Source: Paraburkholderia youngii
GTDB taxonomy: Bacteria > Pseudomonadota > Gammaproteobacteria > Burkholderiales > Burkholderiaceae
Length of the DNA stretch: 64,000 nucleotides
Direction: 5' to 3'
Assembly: GCF_013366925.1 (NCBI RefSeq)
Contig: NZ_JAALDK010000001.1
Coordinates: forward strand, 4,519,165-4,583,164
Part shown: positions 9,217-17,063 of the stretch, in pieces
Numbering within the stretch: position 1 is the stretch's first letter
How the letters are laid out: each line of letters starts with the position of its first letter
Position numbers and translations under genes: made by a program
The notes under the pieces: model-generated
What the model was told of the DNA's origin: nothing
Databases searched by the model: none
The model's input: only the letters and a program-made list of their open reading frames with translations

Positions 9217-10098
9217 ATGGAATTCTTTGTCGAAGTATTGGTGGGCGGCCTGCTTGCCGGTGCGATGTATTCGGTCGTTGCGATCGGCTTCGTGCTGATC
9301 TACAAGGCATCCGGGATCTTTAATTTCGCTCAGGGAGCGCTGGTGCTGTTCGGCGCGCTGACCTATGTGTGCATGGTCGAACGCGGGATCGCCCCGTGGC
9401 TCGCGATCCTGATCACGCTGGCGGCGCTGGTCGTCATTGCGGTGCTCACCGGACGGCTGGTGCTGCGGCCGCTCGTCAATCGACCACCGATCACGCTGTT
9501 CATGGCGACGCTCGGCCTGAGTCTGATCCTGGAAGGGGCCGCGCAACTGTTATGGGGAGCACAGGTGCACGGGCTCGAGCTGGGTATCGATGACAAGCCG
9601 TTGCGCCTGGGCGGCGTCATGATCAGTAAGTTCGACCTCTTCGCGGCGGCTGTCGCGGGCGCACTGGTGATCGGGCTAAGCGCGTTGACCCGCTATTCGC
9701 GTCTCGGCCTGAAGCTGCGCGCGGTCGCCGACGATCCGCTGGCCGCGCTCGCGGTCGGGGTGCGGCTTCCACAAGTCTGGGCAATCGTCTGGGCACTGGC
9801 CGGCTTCGTGAGCCTCGTCGCGGGACTACTGTGGGGCGCGCGTCTGGGCGTGCAGTTCTCGCTATCGCTGGTGGTCCTGAAAGCGCTGCCGGTATTGATC
9901 ATCGGTGGATTTTCGTCGATCACTGGCGCGATCGTCGGCGGACTGCTGGTGGGCGCTAGCGAAAAGCTCGCTGAGGTTTATCTCGGCGCAGTCATTGGCG
10001 ATGGCATCGAGAACTGGTTCCCCTATGTCATCGCGATGCTATTCCTGCTGGCTCGCCCGGCTGGGCTGTTCGGCGAACCGGCGGTGGAACGCGTTTGA
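9217..10098 (+). CDS. LivH-type ABC transporter permease
   Basis: This 293-residue integral membrane permease of the HAAT class has about eight hydrophobic segments. Family features are the N-terminal GGLLAGAMYSVVAIGFVLIY, the segment FNFAQGALVLFGAL and the C-terminal FSSITGAIVGGLLVGASEKL. It follows the ATPase by 11 bases and precedes the second permease by 10, within one operon. It forms the inner-membrane channel with the LivM-type subunit. Confidence 0.9.
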   Translation: MEFFVEVLVGGLLAGAMYSVVAIGFVLIYKASGIFNFAQGALVLFGALTYVCMVERGIAPWLAILITLAALVVIAVLTGRLVLRPLVNRPPITLFMATLGLSLILEGAAQLLWGAQVHGLELGIDDKPLRLGGVMISKFDLFAAAVAGALVIGLSALTRYSRLGLKLRAVADDPLAALAVGVRLPQVWAIVWALAGFVSLVAGLLWGARLGVQFSLSLVVLKALPVLIIGGFSSITGAIVGGLLVGASEKLAEVYLGAVIGDGIENWFPYVIAMLFLLARPAGLFGEPAVERV

Positions 10099-10108
10099 TG
10101 GAGACAAG

Positions 10109-11152
10109 ATGGAACTGACCCGCACAACCTTCGACGCGCGACGCGCGGATCTCAAGCGCTGGCTGACGCCGTTCTCGCTCGTACTGATAGCGTTCGTGGC
10201 CGTGCCGTTGGTCTCCAACGATTATTGGCTCAACGCGATCCTCGTCCCATTCCTGATTCTTTCACTGGCAGGGTTGGGGTTGAACTTCCTGACCGGCTAT
10301 GCCGGGCAGTTGTCGCTCGGTTCGGCCGCCTTTATGTCGGTGGGAGCGTACGCGGCTTATAACCTGTTGGTCCGGCTACCCGCGCTGCCGCTGCCTGTTG
10401 CACTGCTGCTCGGTGGCTTCATCAGCGCGGCAGTAGGGGTGCTGTTCGGTTTGCCGAGCCTGCGCATCCGCGGCTTCTATCTGATTGTTTCGACCCTGGC
10501 CGCGCAGTTCTTCGTGGTCTGGATCTTTACTCGCGTCAGCTGGTTCTCCAATAACGATACGTCGGGCGTCCTTAGCGCGCCGCGCCTTGCAATCGGCCAC
10601 TGGCAAATCGATACACCGGCCGCACGCTATCTGTTCGTGCTCGGCGTCGTGGTGGTGCTGTTCCTGCTCGGCGCGAGTGTCGTGCGCAGCGATCTCGGCC
10701 GCCGCTGGATGGCGGTGCGCGACATGGATATCGCCGCACGCGTGATCGGCATTCCGGTCGGACGGAGCAAGCTGCTTGCGTTCGCGCTCAGTTCCTTCGT
10801 GCTCGGCATAGCGGGAGCGCTTTGGGCATTCGCCTACCTCGGTACGGTCGAGCCGGACGGCTTCAGTCTGAATCTGTCGTTTCAGGTTCTTTTCATCATC
10901 ATTATCGGCGGCATGGGCAGTATCAGCGGCAACCTCTACGGCGCCGCATTCATCGTTTTGCTGCCGATCCTGCTGTCGAATGCCGCGACCGCGCTCGCAC
11001 AGATCGGCATTGGGGCCGACCAGTTGCAGAACCTGCAAAAGATCATCTTTGGCACCTTGATCATTGTGTTTCTCATCAAGGAACCCGATGGTCTCGCCCG
11101 GCTCGTTCAGGTTGCGCGCCGCAGCCGAACGAGACGGCAGGAAGGGCGCTAA
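10109..11152 (+). CDS. LivM-type ABC transporter permease
   Basis: This 347-residue permease is the second membrane subunit of the HAAT importer. It has ten or so hydrophobic segments, the LivM-typical LNFLTGYAGQLSLGSAAFM, and FIIIIGGMGSISGNLYGAAF near the C-terminus. The start at 10109 was chosen because GGAG precedes it by six bases and the product begins at the family N-terminus; the longer in-frame reading from 9905 overlaps livH. Neighbours and spacing place it in the same operon. Confidence 0.9.
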   Translation: MELTRTTFDARRADLKRWLTPFSLVLIAFVAVPLVSNDYWLNAILVPFLILSLAGLGLNFLTGYAGQLSLGSAAFMSVGAYAAYNLLVRLPALPLPVALLLGGFISAAVGVLFGLPSLRIRGFYLIVSTLAAQFFVVWIFTRVSWFSNNDTSGVLSAPRLAIGHWQIDTPAARYLFVLGVVVVLFLLGASVVRSDLGRRWMAVRDMDIAARVIGIPVGRSKLLAFALSSFVLGIAGALWAFAYLGTVEPDGFSLNLSFQVLFIIIIGGMGSISGNLYGAAFIVLLPILLSNAATALAQIGIGADQLQNLQKIIFGTLIIVFLIKEPDGLARLVQVARRSRTRRQEGR

Positions 11153-11211
11153 CACAGTCTTTCCTGAATCTTCCCAGCTTTCGACTCATCAATCAGACGG
11201 AAAACATCAGC

Positions 11212-12576
11212 ATGGCTAATTACATTACTCGACTCAACGCCGGTGGAGCTGGCAAACTTCTGCGCCTGTTCGCGGCGAGCGTGGCACTAGCCGGTGCGGC
11301 GATATCGCAGGCGCATGCCGGCGGAACCGAATATTTTCCGCTGCAAAGCTATCGGGTTGGACCGTATGCAGCCGGCGGCACGGGATTCTTCGGCGGCTTT
11401 ATCGACTACATGAAGTTGATCAATGCTCGCGACGGCGGGGTCAACGGCGTCAAGCTGGTCTGGAAAGAGTGCGAAACGGAGTACGTGGTCGAGAAGGGCG
11501 TCGAGTGCTACGAACGTCTGAAGAACAGCGGTCCGGACGGCGCACCGACCGCGGCAACCAATCCGTTGTCTGTCGGCATTGCCTACGCAACACTCGATCG
11601 CTCGAGCGCAGACAAGCTGCCGCTGATTACGATCAATCACGGCCGGACCGATTCGACCGACGGCGCGGTCTTCCCATATGTGTTCCCGCTGCAGCTCAAT
11701 CCGTACAGCGAAGTGTCGGCGATCGTGAACTACATCGGACAACGCTCTGGCGGCCTGGAGCACCTCAAAGGCAGGAAGATCGTCGTGCTTTACCACGGCT
11801 CGCCTTATGGACGTGAAACGATTCCGGTGGTCGACCTGCTCGCGAAGAAGTATGGTTTCGAGGTCACGCAGATCGAGGTACCGCATCCGGGCAACGAGCA
11901 GGGCTCGCAGTGGCTGAAGATCCGCCAGATCGCACCGGACTGGGTGATCTTGCGGGGTTGGGGTGTGATGAATCCTGTGGCGCTGAAAAGCGCCCAGAAA
12001 GTCGGTTATCCGACCGATCACATCATCGGCAATATCTGGAGCAATTCGGAAGAAGACGTTCGACCCGCGGGTGAGGCGGCCAAGGGCTTCATCTCGATCA
12101 CGACACACCCGTCCGGCACTGAATATCCGGTGCTTCAGGCGATCGACCAGTACGTGATCAAGGCCGGCAACGGTGATCTGAAGGATCCGGCACGCTTCGG
12201 CACGGTCTATTACAACCTTGGCGTCGTGAACGGGATCCTGAATGTCGAAGCGCTGCGCACCGCGCAGAAGAAGTTCGGCAACAAACCGTTGAGCGGCGAG
12301 CAGGTCCGCTGGGGCTTCGAACATCTGAACCTCGACGACGCACGACTCAAACAGCTGGGCGCGCTTGGTCTCGTCCAGCCTTTGAAGCTGACCTGCGAGG
12401 ACCACGAAGGCGGCGGGGCGGTGCGCTTCCAGCAATGGGACGGACAACACTGGAAGGTCATCAGCGACTGGGTCCAGGCCGATCGCGCGCTGTTGCGGCC
12501 GATCATCGAAAAATCGGCGAACGCTTACGCGAAGGAAAAAGGCATCACGCCTCGCGACTGCCAGAAGGAGCTCTAA
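11212..12576 (+). CDS. HAAT-type periplasmic substrate-binding protein
   Basis: This 454-residue protein is the solute-binding component (periplasmic binding fold type I, LivK-like). A signal peptide covers about the first 39 residues and probably ends at AHA-GG. Mature-protein features are GGFIDYMKLINARDGGVNGV and the repeated two-lobe pattern. At 454 residues it is longer than amino acid-binding LivK proteins (about 370) and resembles the larger HAAT binding proteins of unknown ligand. It lies 59 bases after the LivM gene and 3 bases before the LivF gene. The ligand is inferred to be a sulfur compound from operon context only. Confidence 0.87.
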   Translation: MANYITRLNAGGAGKLLRLFAASVALAGAAISQAHAGGTEYFPLQSYRVGPYAAGGTGFFGGFIDYMKLINARDGGVNGVKLVWKECETEYVVEKGVECYERLKNSGPDGAPTAATNPLSVGIAYATLDRSSADKLPLITINHGRTDSTDGAVFPYVFPLQLNPYSEVSAIVNYIGQRSGGLEHLKGRKIVVLYHGSPYGRETIPVVDLLAKKYGFEVTQIEVPHPGNEQGSQWLKIRQIAPDWVILRGWGVMNPVALKSAQKVGYPTDHIIGNIWSNSEEDVRPAGEAAKGFISITTHPSGTEYPVLQAIDQYVIKAGNGDLKDPARFGTVYYNLGVVNGILNVEALRTAQKKFGNKPLSGEQVRWGFEHLNLDDARLKQLGALGLVQPLKLTCEDHEGGGAVRFQQWDGQHWKVISDWVQADRALLRPIIEKSANAYAKEKGITPRDCQKEL

Positions 12577-12579
12577 GCG

Positions 12580-13368
12580 ATGGCCGCTGCCCGATTGCTC
12601 GAAGCGACCTCACTCGCCGTGTCATGGCAGCAGATCATTGTCGCTTTACATGACGTGTCGCTGCACGTCGACGCCGGCGAGATCGTCGCGCTGCTCGGCG
12701 GCAACGGTGCCGGCAAGACGACCACGCTGAAAGCAATTTCGCGCCTGCTGCACGCGGAACGCGGCGAGATGACGTCGGGGCGCATTGCGTTCAATGGCGT
12801 CGACATCGCCCGCGATGAGCCGTGGCGACTCGTCGAGCGCGGTCTGGTACAGGTCCTCGAAGGGCGCCGCTGCTTCGGCCATCTGAGCGTCGAGGAAAAT
12901 CTGCGTCTTGGCGGATTCGTGCGGCGTGGCCGGCGCGCGGAGCTCGAAGCGGATCTCGAGCGGATCTATGCGACGTTCCCGCGGCTGAAGCTGCGCCGAA
13001 GGCTGCCGGCCGGCTACGCGTCGGGCGGCGAGCAGCAGATGCTCGCGATCGGTCGCGCGCTGATGGCCAGACCGACGCTCGTACTGCTTGACGAACCGTC
13101 GATGGGCCTGGCTCCGCAGATCGTCGAGGAGATCTTCGAGATCGTGGCCTCGCTCAATCGCGAAGGCGTCAGCTTCCTGCTTGCCGAGCAGAACGCAACG
13201 GTGGCGCTGCGCTATGCCCATCGCGGTTACGTGCTTGAGAACGGCGCAGTGGTCGCGCAGGGCAGCGCGGCGCAACTGCTGGACCTTGATACGTTGCGCG
13301 ATGCTTACCTGGGCGGGTCCGGGCGGCGCCCCGAGCAGTGCTCTTCCACTTCCGCATTGACACTTTGA
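12580..13368 (+). CDS. LivF-type ABC transporter ATP-binding protein
   Basis: This 262-residue ATPase is the second nucleotide-binding subunit of the HAAT importer. It shows Walker A GGNGAGKTT near residue 40, LivF-type VQVLEGRRCFGHLSVEENL, signature YASGGEQQMLAIGRALM, Walker B LVLLDEPSMGLAPQIVEEIF and a LLAEQN switch. It follows the binding-protein gene by three bases. Its TGA overlaps an ATG that begins the broken ssuD-like gene, which shows that the monooxygenase was once the next gene in the operon. Confidence 0.9.
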   Translation: MAAARLLEATSLAVSWQQIIVALHDVSLHVDAGEIVALLGGNGAGKTTTLKAISRLLHAERGEMTSGRIAFNGVDIARDEPWRLVERGLVQVLEGRRCFGHLSVEENLRLGGFVRRGRRAELEADLERIYATFPRLKLRRRLPAGYASGGEQQMLAIGRALMARPTLVLLDEPSMGLAPQIVEEIFEIVASLNREGVSFLLAEQNATVALRYAHRGYVLENGAVVAQGSAAQLLDLDTLRDAYLGGSGRRPEQCSSTSALTL

Positions 13369-13785
13369 TGAATCCCGACATCTTCTGATTTTTGCCGACA
13401 TCGGGCGACACGCGCTATCTCGGCGAGTCGTCGAGCGCACGAGCATCGACCATGGCCTACCTCGGCGAAATCGCTGTCGCTGCCGACCTGCGTGGCTACG
13501 ACGGCGTGCCGATTCCCACGGGCAGCGGCCGCTCGATACTTGGGTGGTCGCGGCGAGCGTCGCGCCGCTGACGCGACGTTTGTTCCGGTCGCGTTACGGA
13601 CTTCGCTCGGCGGGCCGAGCGTTGCCGCGCGCGCGGCGGCAACGCTCGATGCGGCGACCGGCGGACGCCTGCTGCTCAACCTGGTGACGGGCGGCGACGC
13701 GGGAGAACTCGCCGCCGACGGCGTGTTCATGTCGCACGATGAGAGCTACGAAGCGGCGAGCGAATATCTGACGATATGCCAGACG
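13368..13785 (+). pseudogene. ssuD: Degraded SsuD-like alkanesulfonate monooxygenase gene
   Basis: The reading begins at an ATG overlapping the upstream stop codon and encodes MNPDIF, a TGA, then [14 protein letters not shown]. SsuD proteins carry Trp in that position (FWF-PT-GD), so the TGA is most simply a TGG-to-TGA nonsense change at 13386. The frame continues through [10 protein letters not shown], then slips near 13535-13545 and resumes in another frame as [15 protein letters not shown], and later [20 protein letters not shown] and [14 protein letters not shown]. Homology stops near 13785, so about two thirds of the C-terminal part is missing. The gene is dead, but its position supports a sulfonate or sulfone role for the transporter. 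Confidence 0.85.
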
Positions 13786-13834
13786 ACGCGGTGATTTCGA
13801 AGGCCGTTATCACCGGTAGACATCATCACAAATT

Positions 13835-13862
13835 TCGACAAAGTTCAAATAGACGGTATACA
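13835..13862 (+). promoter_or_regulatory. Candidate promoter of the KfrA-like gene
   Basis: A -35-like TCGACA (13835-13840) is followed after 16 bases by a -10-like TATACA (13857-13862). The start would fall inside the palindrome at 13861-13886, about 95 bases before the coding start. Confidence 0.4.
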
Positions 13863-13886
13863 CGACATTATAGTACTAATGTCGTG
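13861..13886. promoter_or_regulatory. Perfect palindromic operator upstream of kfrA-like gene
   Basis: Two perfect 10-base arms, CACGACATTA and TAATGTCGTG, flank the 6-base spacer TAGTAC. The palindrome abuts the -10 element, so a bound protein would block transcription. Plasmid KfrA proteins bind inverted repeats in their own promoters, so self-repression is the likely use. Confidence 0.6.
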
Positions 13887-13966
13887 TTTAAGGCACGAAT
13901 GCGTAGGCTTTCTAACGTTTTACGTTGTATTATCAACGCAATCCCTATTTCCAGGCCGGTACCACC

Positions 13967-15037
13967 ATGACCCTCGAAGCCGACATCGAAGTCGCCCGCC
14001 AAAACGCGTCCGACACGCAGACGCTTTATCGCGAAGTCTGCGCGTTGCTGTTTTTCCGCTACGGCGAAACGCCGACCGCAAACCGCCTGTATCAATTGGT
14101 GCGTAAAGGCAGCATGAGCGCGCCGGCCAAGGCGTTGCGCGATTTCTGGACCGACGTGCGTGACAAAACGCGTGTCGATGTCGGCCGGCCGGATCTGCCG
14201 GCCGAGGTCGCAACAGCCGCCGGCGAGTTCGCGGCGCAGATGTGGCGTCTGTCGAGCGACGCCGCGAACGCTGCGCTAGACGTGTTCAGGCAGGACGCCG
14301 ACGCCCAAATCTCCGCGGCGCAAAAACAGGCCGAGCAACGGGACAGGCAGCGTCAGGAAGCCGTCGAGCAGGCCGAAAAGTCGGCCAACGACGCCGCGAC
14401 CCTGCGCGCGCGGCTCGCCGGGCTCGAGGCGCGCATCGTCGAACTGCAGACCGCCAACGACATGCTGACGGCGCAACTGACGGCATCGAAGGAAGAAATC
14501 GCGGCAGGCGCCGCCGCGCTCGCCGATGCCCGCCGGGATTTCGCCGACGAACTCGCGAAGCTGCGCCGCTCGCACGAGCAGAACGAGCAGCGGCTCGCCG
14601 CTGCGGAAAAGCGCGCATTGCTCGAAATCGACGGTGAACGGGCCGCGGCGCAACGTCTGCGCAAGGAGCTTCAGGCGAGTCAGGAGCGGGCGGCGACGCT
14701 CGAAGCCGAATCGCGAACCGAGCGCGACGCGCTGCGCAACGAGTTGGCCGCAATAAAGGCGGAACTGGCTGCCTCGGCTGCGCGGCATGCCGAGACCCGC
14801 GGACAGCTTGCGGAAAAGGACGCGTTGCTGGCTGAACGCGTGGCTGCGACCGACCTGTTACGCCAGCGTATCGACACGCTGTCGCGGCAGATCGAGACGG
14901 CGCGAACAGAAAAAACGTCCGCGCGCCCTGCCCGCCGCGCCCGCGGAAAATCATCCGCGCAAGGCCGCGCAACGGCTGGTTTCTCAGGCGGACCGTTCGT
15001 CAAACGCTCGACCAACGCCAAATCACGCGAGTCGTAA
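13967..15037 (+). CDS. KfrA-like DNA-binding coiled-coil protein
   Basis: This 356-residue protein has an N-terminal KfrA_N DNA-binding domain (about residues 1-115, with FRYGETPTANRLYQLVRKGS) followed by a long alanine-, glutamate- and arginine-rich coiled coil (about 115-320) and a basic tail. KfrA proteins are plasmid repressors and possible nucleoid or partition factors, usually autoregulated. The start at 13967 gives the family N-terminus and is preferred over the in-frame 13925. No par or rep genes are nearby, so this is probably a chromosomal homolog. The palindrome about 80 bases upstream is a likely binding site. Its cellular role is unknown. Confidence 0.8.
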   Translation: MTLEADIEVARQNASDTQTLYREVCALLFFRYGETPTANRLYQLVRKGSMSAPAKALRDFWTDVRDKTRVDVGRPDLPAEVATAAGEFAAQMWRLSSDAANAALDVFRQDADAQISAAQKQAEQRDRQRQEAVEQAEKSANDAATLRARLAGLEARIVELQTANDMLTAQLTASKEEIAAGAAALADARRDFADELAKLRRSHEQNEQRLAAAEKRALLEIDGERAAAQRLRKELQASQERAATLEAESRTERDALRNELAAIKAELAASAARHAETRGQLAEKDALLAERVAATDLLRQRIDTLSRQIETARTEKTSARPARRARGKSSAQGRATAGFSGGPFVKRSTNAKSRES

Positions 15038-15153
15038 CAACGCGCATAAGCGGCATAAGTGGCTACCTCGAATTCCACAAAACCGGTTATTCCACCAAGC
15101 CAGTCGACCGTCGAACCTGAGCTCACGTTAAACCCACCGCAAGGACGGCCCCC

Positions 15154-15837
15154 ATGAAGATCATGCACGTCGACGCCAGCGCGAAGCGCGAGCGATCCAA
15201 TTCCCGCGCGCTCGCCCGCTATTTTCTCGAGCGTCTGCGCGAAGAGCGCGTCGAGTTCGACGTCGACTATCTGGACGTGACATTCGACACACCACCGCAC
15301 GTCTCCGAAGCGTTCGCGATCGCCACCTACACGGCCGCGCAAGAGCGCACAGCGGCGATGAAAGCGACGCTCGCGTCATCGGATGCGCTATGCGCGCGCC
15401 TGCTCGCCGCCGACGCGCTGGTGTTCGCCATGCCGATGTACAACTGGTCGATGCCGTCGGCGTTCAAGGCGTTCATCGATAGCGTCACGCGGACCGGCGT
15501 GACCTACCTGCACGCGGAAGACGGTCGCATCGTCGGGCAGCTCGGCCGGCACAAGGTGTTGTTCATCACGAGCCGCGGCGCGGATCTGCGCGCGGGCTCG
15601 CCGTATGAATCGATGGATGCGCTGACGCCGGCGCTGAAGGCTGCATTCGGTTTTCTTGGCGTCGCCGCGCCGACTTTCGTCGATGCGCAGCCGCTGCAGT
15701 TCGCCAATCCCGAAGCGCGGGCCGCGGCGCTCGAACGCGCGCGTGGAGAATTGGCCACGGTTGCGGTGCAGTGGGCACAAGGCGAACGCGTGGCAAACCG
15801 GCAAGCCGAGGCGTTGTGCCAGGCTGACGCGGAGTGA
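15154..15837 (+). CDS. FMN-dependent NADH-azoreductase (AzoR-like)
   Basis: This 227-residue flavodoxin-like-fold protein resembles AzoR, a cytosolic FMN enzyme that reduces quinones and azo compounds with NADH. Diagnostic segments are the N-terminal MKIMHVDASAKRERSNSRAL (FMN phosphate loop), MPMYNWSMPSAFKAFIDSV, and FITSRGADLR. An AAGGACGG site precedes the start. The stop is three bases before the cupin gene, so the two are probably cotranscribed. The physiological acceptor is unknown. Confidence 0.85.
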   Translation: MKIMHVDASAKRERSNSRALARYFLERLREERVEFDVDYLDVTFDTPPHVSEAFAIATYTAAQERTAAMKATLASSDALCARLLAADALVFAMPMYNWSMPSAFKAFIDSVTRTGVTYLHAEDGRIVGQLGRHKVLFITSRGADLRAGSPYESMDALTPALKAAFGFLGVAAPTFVDAQPLQFANPEARAAALERARGELATVAVQWAQGERVANRQAEALCQADAE

Positions 15838-15841
15838 AGCT

Positions 15842-16288
15842 ATGAATACGATCCGCACTTTGTTCGCGTCGGCGCTGTTCGCCGGCGCCGCGATCACGGG
15901 CACGTGGCAGTCCGCCTATGCCGCCGACACCGCCGAGGCGAGCGCAGCCCCTCACGAAACCATCGCCCCCGCCTTCGCCGTCCCGATCGCGAACGTGCCG
16001 GGCAAGACGATGACCGCGCTCGTCGTCGACTATGCGCCGGGCGGCAAGTCGGCGCCGCATCGGCACGGCCAGGCGTTCGTGGTGGGCTATGTGCTGTCGG
16101 GCGCGATCCGCAGCCGTGTCGATAACGGCGGGGAGCGCGTCTACCATGCGGGCGAATCGTGGACCGAGAAGCCCGGCGCGCATCACATGGTCAGCGAGAA
16201 CGCGAGCACGAGCGAGCCGGCAAAACTGCTCGCGATTTTCGTCGCGGATACGAACGACCAGCACCTGGTGACGTTCGATAAAAAGTAA
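15842..16288 (+). CDS. Exported cupin-domain protein
   Basis: This 148-residue protein has a signal peptide (cleavage probably after SAYA near residue 27) and one small cupin barrel. The metal-site pattern APHRHGQAFVVGYVLSG and the second cupin motif GESWTEKPGAHHMVSEN are visible. The start at 15842 follows a GGAG and the azoreductase stop by four bases; in-frame upstream sequence overlaps that gene. Small exported cupins of this type are common next to oxidoreductases, and no enzymatic activity can be assigned. Confidence 0.82.
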   Translation: MNTIRTLFASALFAGAAITGTWQSAYAADTAEASAAPHETIAPAFAVPIANVPGKTMTALVVDYAPGGKSAPHRHGQAFVVGYVLSGAIRSRVDNGGERVYHAGESWTEKPGAHHMVSENASTSEPAKLLAIFVADTNDQHLVTFDKK

Positions 16289-16296
16289 TCGCCATC

Positions 16297-16317
16297 GGGC
16301 GGCGGCACTCGCCGCCC
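16297..16317. terminator. Hairpin after the cupin gene
   Basis: An 8-bp GC stem (GGGCGGCG, loop GCACT, CGCCGCCC) follows the cupin stop codon and faces the end of the lipoprotein gene. There is no T-run. Probably a terminator for one or both convergent genes. Confidence 0.45.
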
Positions 16318-16360
16318 GCGCGCATCGATGCAGGTGCAACGAGCTGCGCGCAACGCGGCA

Positions 16361-16768
16361 TCAGAAGCGCGGATGACACTCGAAGCTGACCGACGACGCG
16401 TGCTCGGTCATCGCGCTGACACCGCTGACCGTCTCCCTATTCACGCTGCTTTGCATGCCGCGACGATCGCAGTAGTCGCGCGCCTCGTTCATCGCGAGTT
16501 CGTGCGCGCGCGCCCAGGCCATGCGTCCTCCGGTCGCGCTCGCGGCGACCGTGTAGCTGCCGGGCTTGTCGCTCGCGACCACATCCGTGCTCGACGCGCA
16601 GCCGACGAGACTCGCGCACGCGAGCGCCACCGCGACCGCTCCGCGCACACGCAGGAGCAGCGCCGCACTCTTCCTTTCTGCGCTCGCCACTCGCGCAACG
16701 CCATCGGCTTCGCATACCCGCACCGTTGCGCACGCTTCGGCAAGACTGTCCGAACCCTGATTCGACAT
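16361..16768 (-). CDS. Small putative lipoprotein of unknown function
   Basis: This reading frame gives 135 residues with a hydrophobic segment ending in a lipobox-like LVGCASS, followed by a mature part of about 78 residues containing MAWARAHELAMNEARDYCDRRG. The extra N-terminal stretch before the signal is long, so the true start may be an internal one nearer the hydrophobic segment. Mature lipoproteins with a conserved A-xxYC motif of this sort are frequent in Burkholderiales, but I can assign no function. Confidence 0.6.
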   Translation of the reverse strand: MSNQGSDSLAEACATVRVCEADGVARVASAERKSAALLLRVRGAVAVALACASLVGCASSTDVVASDKPGSYTVAASATGGRMAWARAHELAMNEARDYCDRRGMQSSVNRETVSGVSAMTEHASSVSFECHPRF

Positions 16769-16974
16769 CGTGGACCACCTGCATTTTTAACTGATTAGTC
16801 AGGCAGTCATTATCCGGAATCGTTCGCGCAAGATCAGCCGATACAACCGAAAACACTGTTGCGCGGCTCTTAACAATGGACGCGGGCAGCATGCCGCGAA
16901 GACTTCGGCAATGAGCGGACCATGTGGTTCACAAAAGACTTCCGGAATCCCTTGTGAGCGTTTAGTCTGTAGCG

Positions 16975-16997
16975 ATGCCTGTTCGACAGACAGGCAT
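16975..16997. promoter_or_regulatory. Inverted repeat upstream of the MFS gene
   Basis: Arms ATGCCTGT and ACAGGCAT enclose TCGACAG, 67 bases before the MFS start. It may be an operator for an unlinked regulator. The rest of the 295-bp gap between 16769 and 17063 shows nothing else certain apart from a GGAGGAG ribosome site. Confidence 0.35.
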
Positions 16998-17063
16998 ATC
17001 GAACCGCGGACGGACCCCACCACATAGCGGCATACACCGGTCGCCGAACCGGAGGAGACATAT

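Noticed and set aside
9905..10108. The N-terminal extension of the LivM-type gene from 9905
   Set aside because: It overlaps the LivH gene in another frame; the 10109 start has a ribosome site and the family N-terminus.
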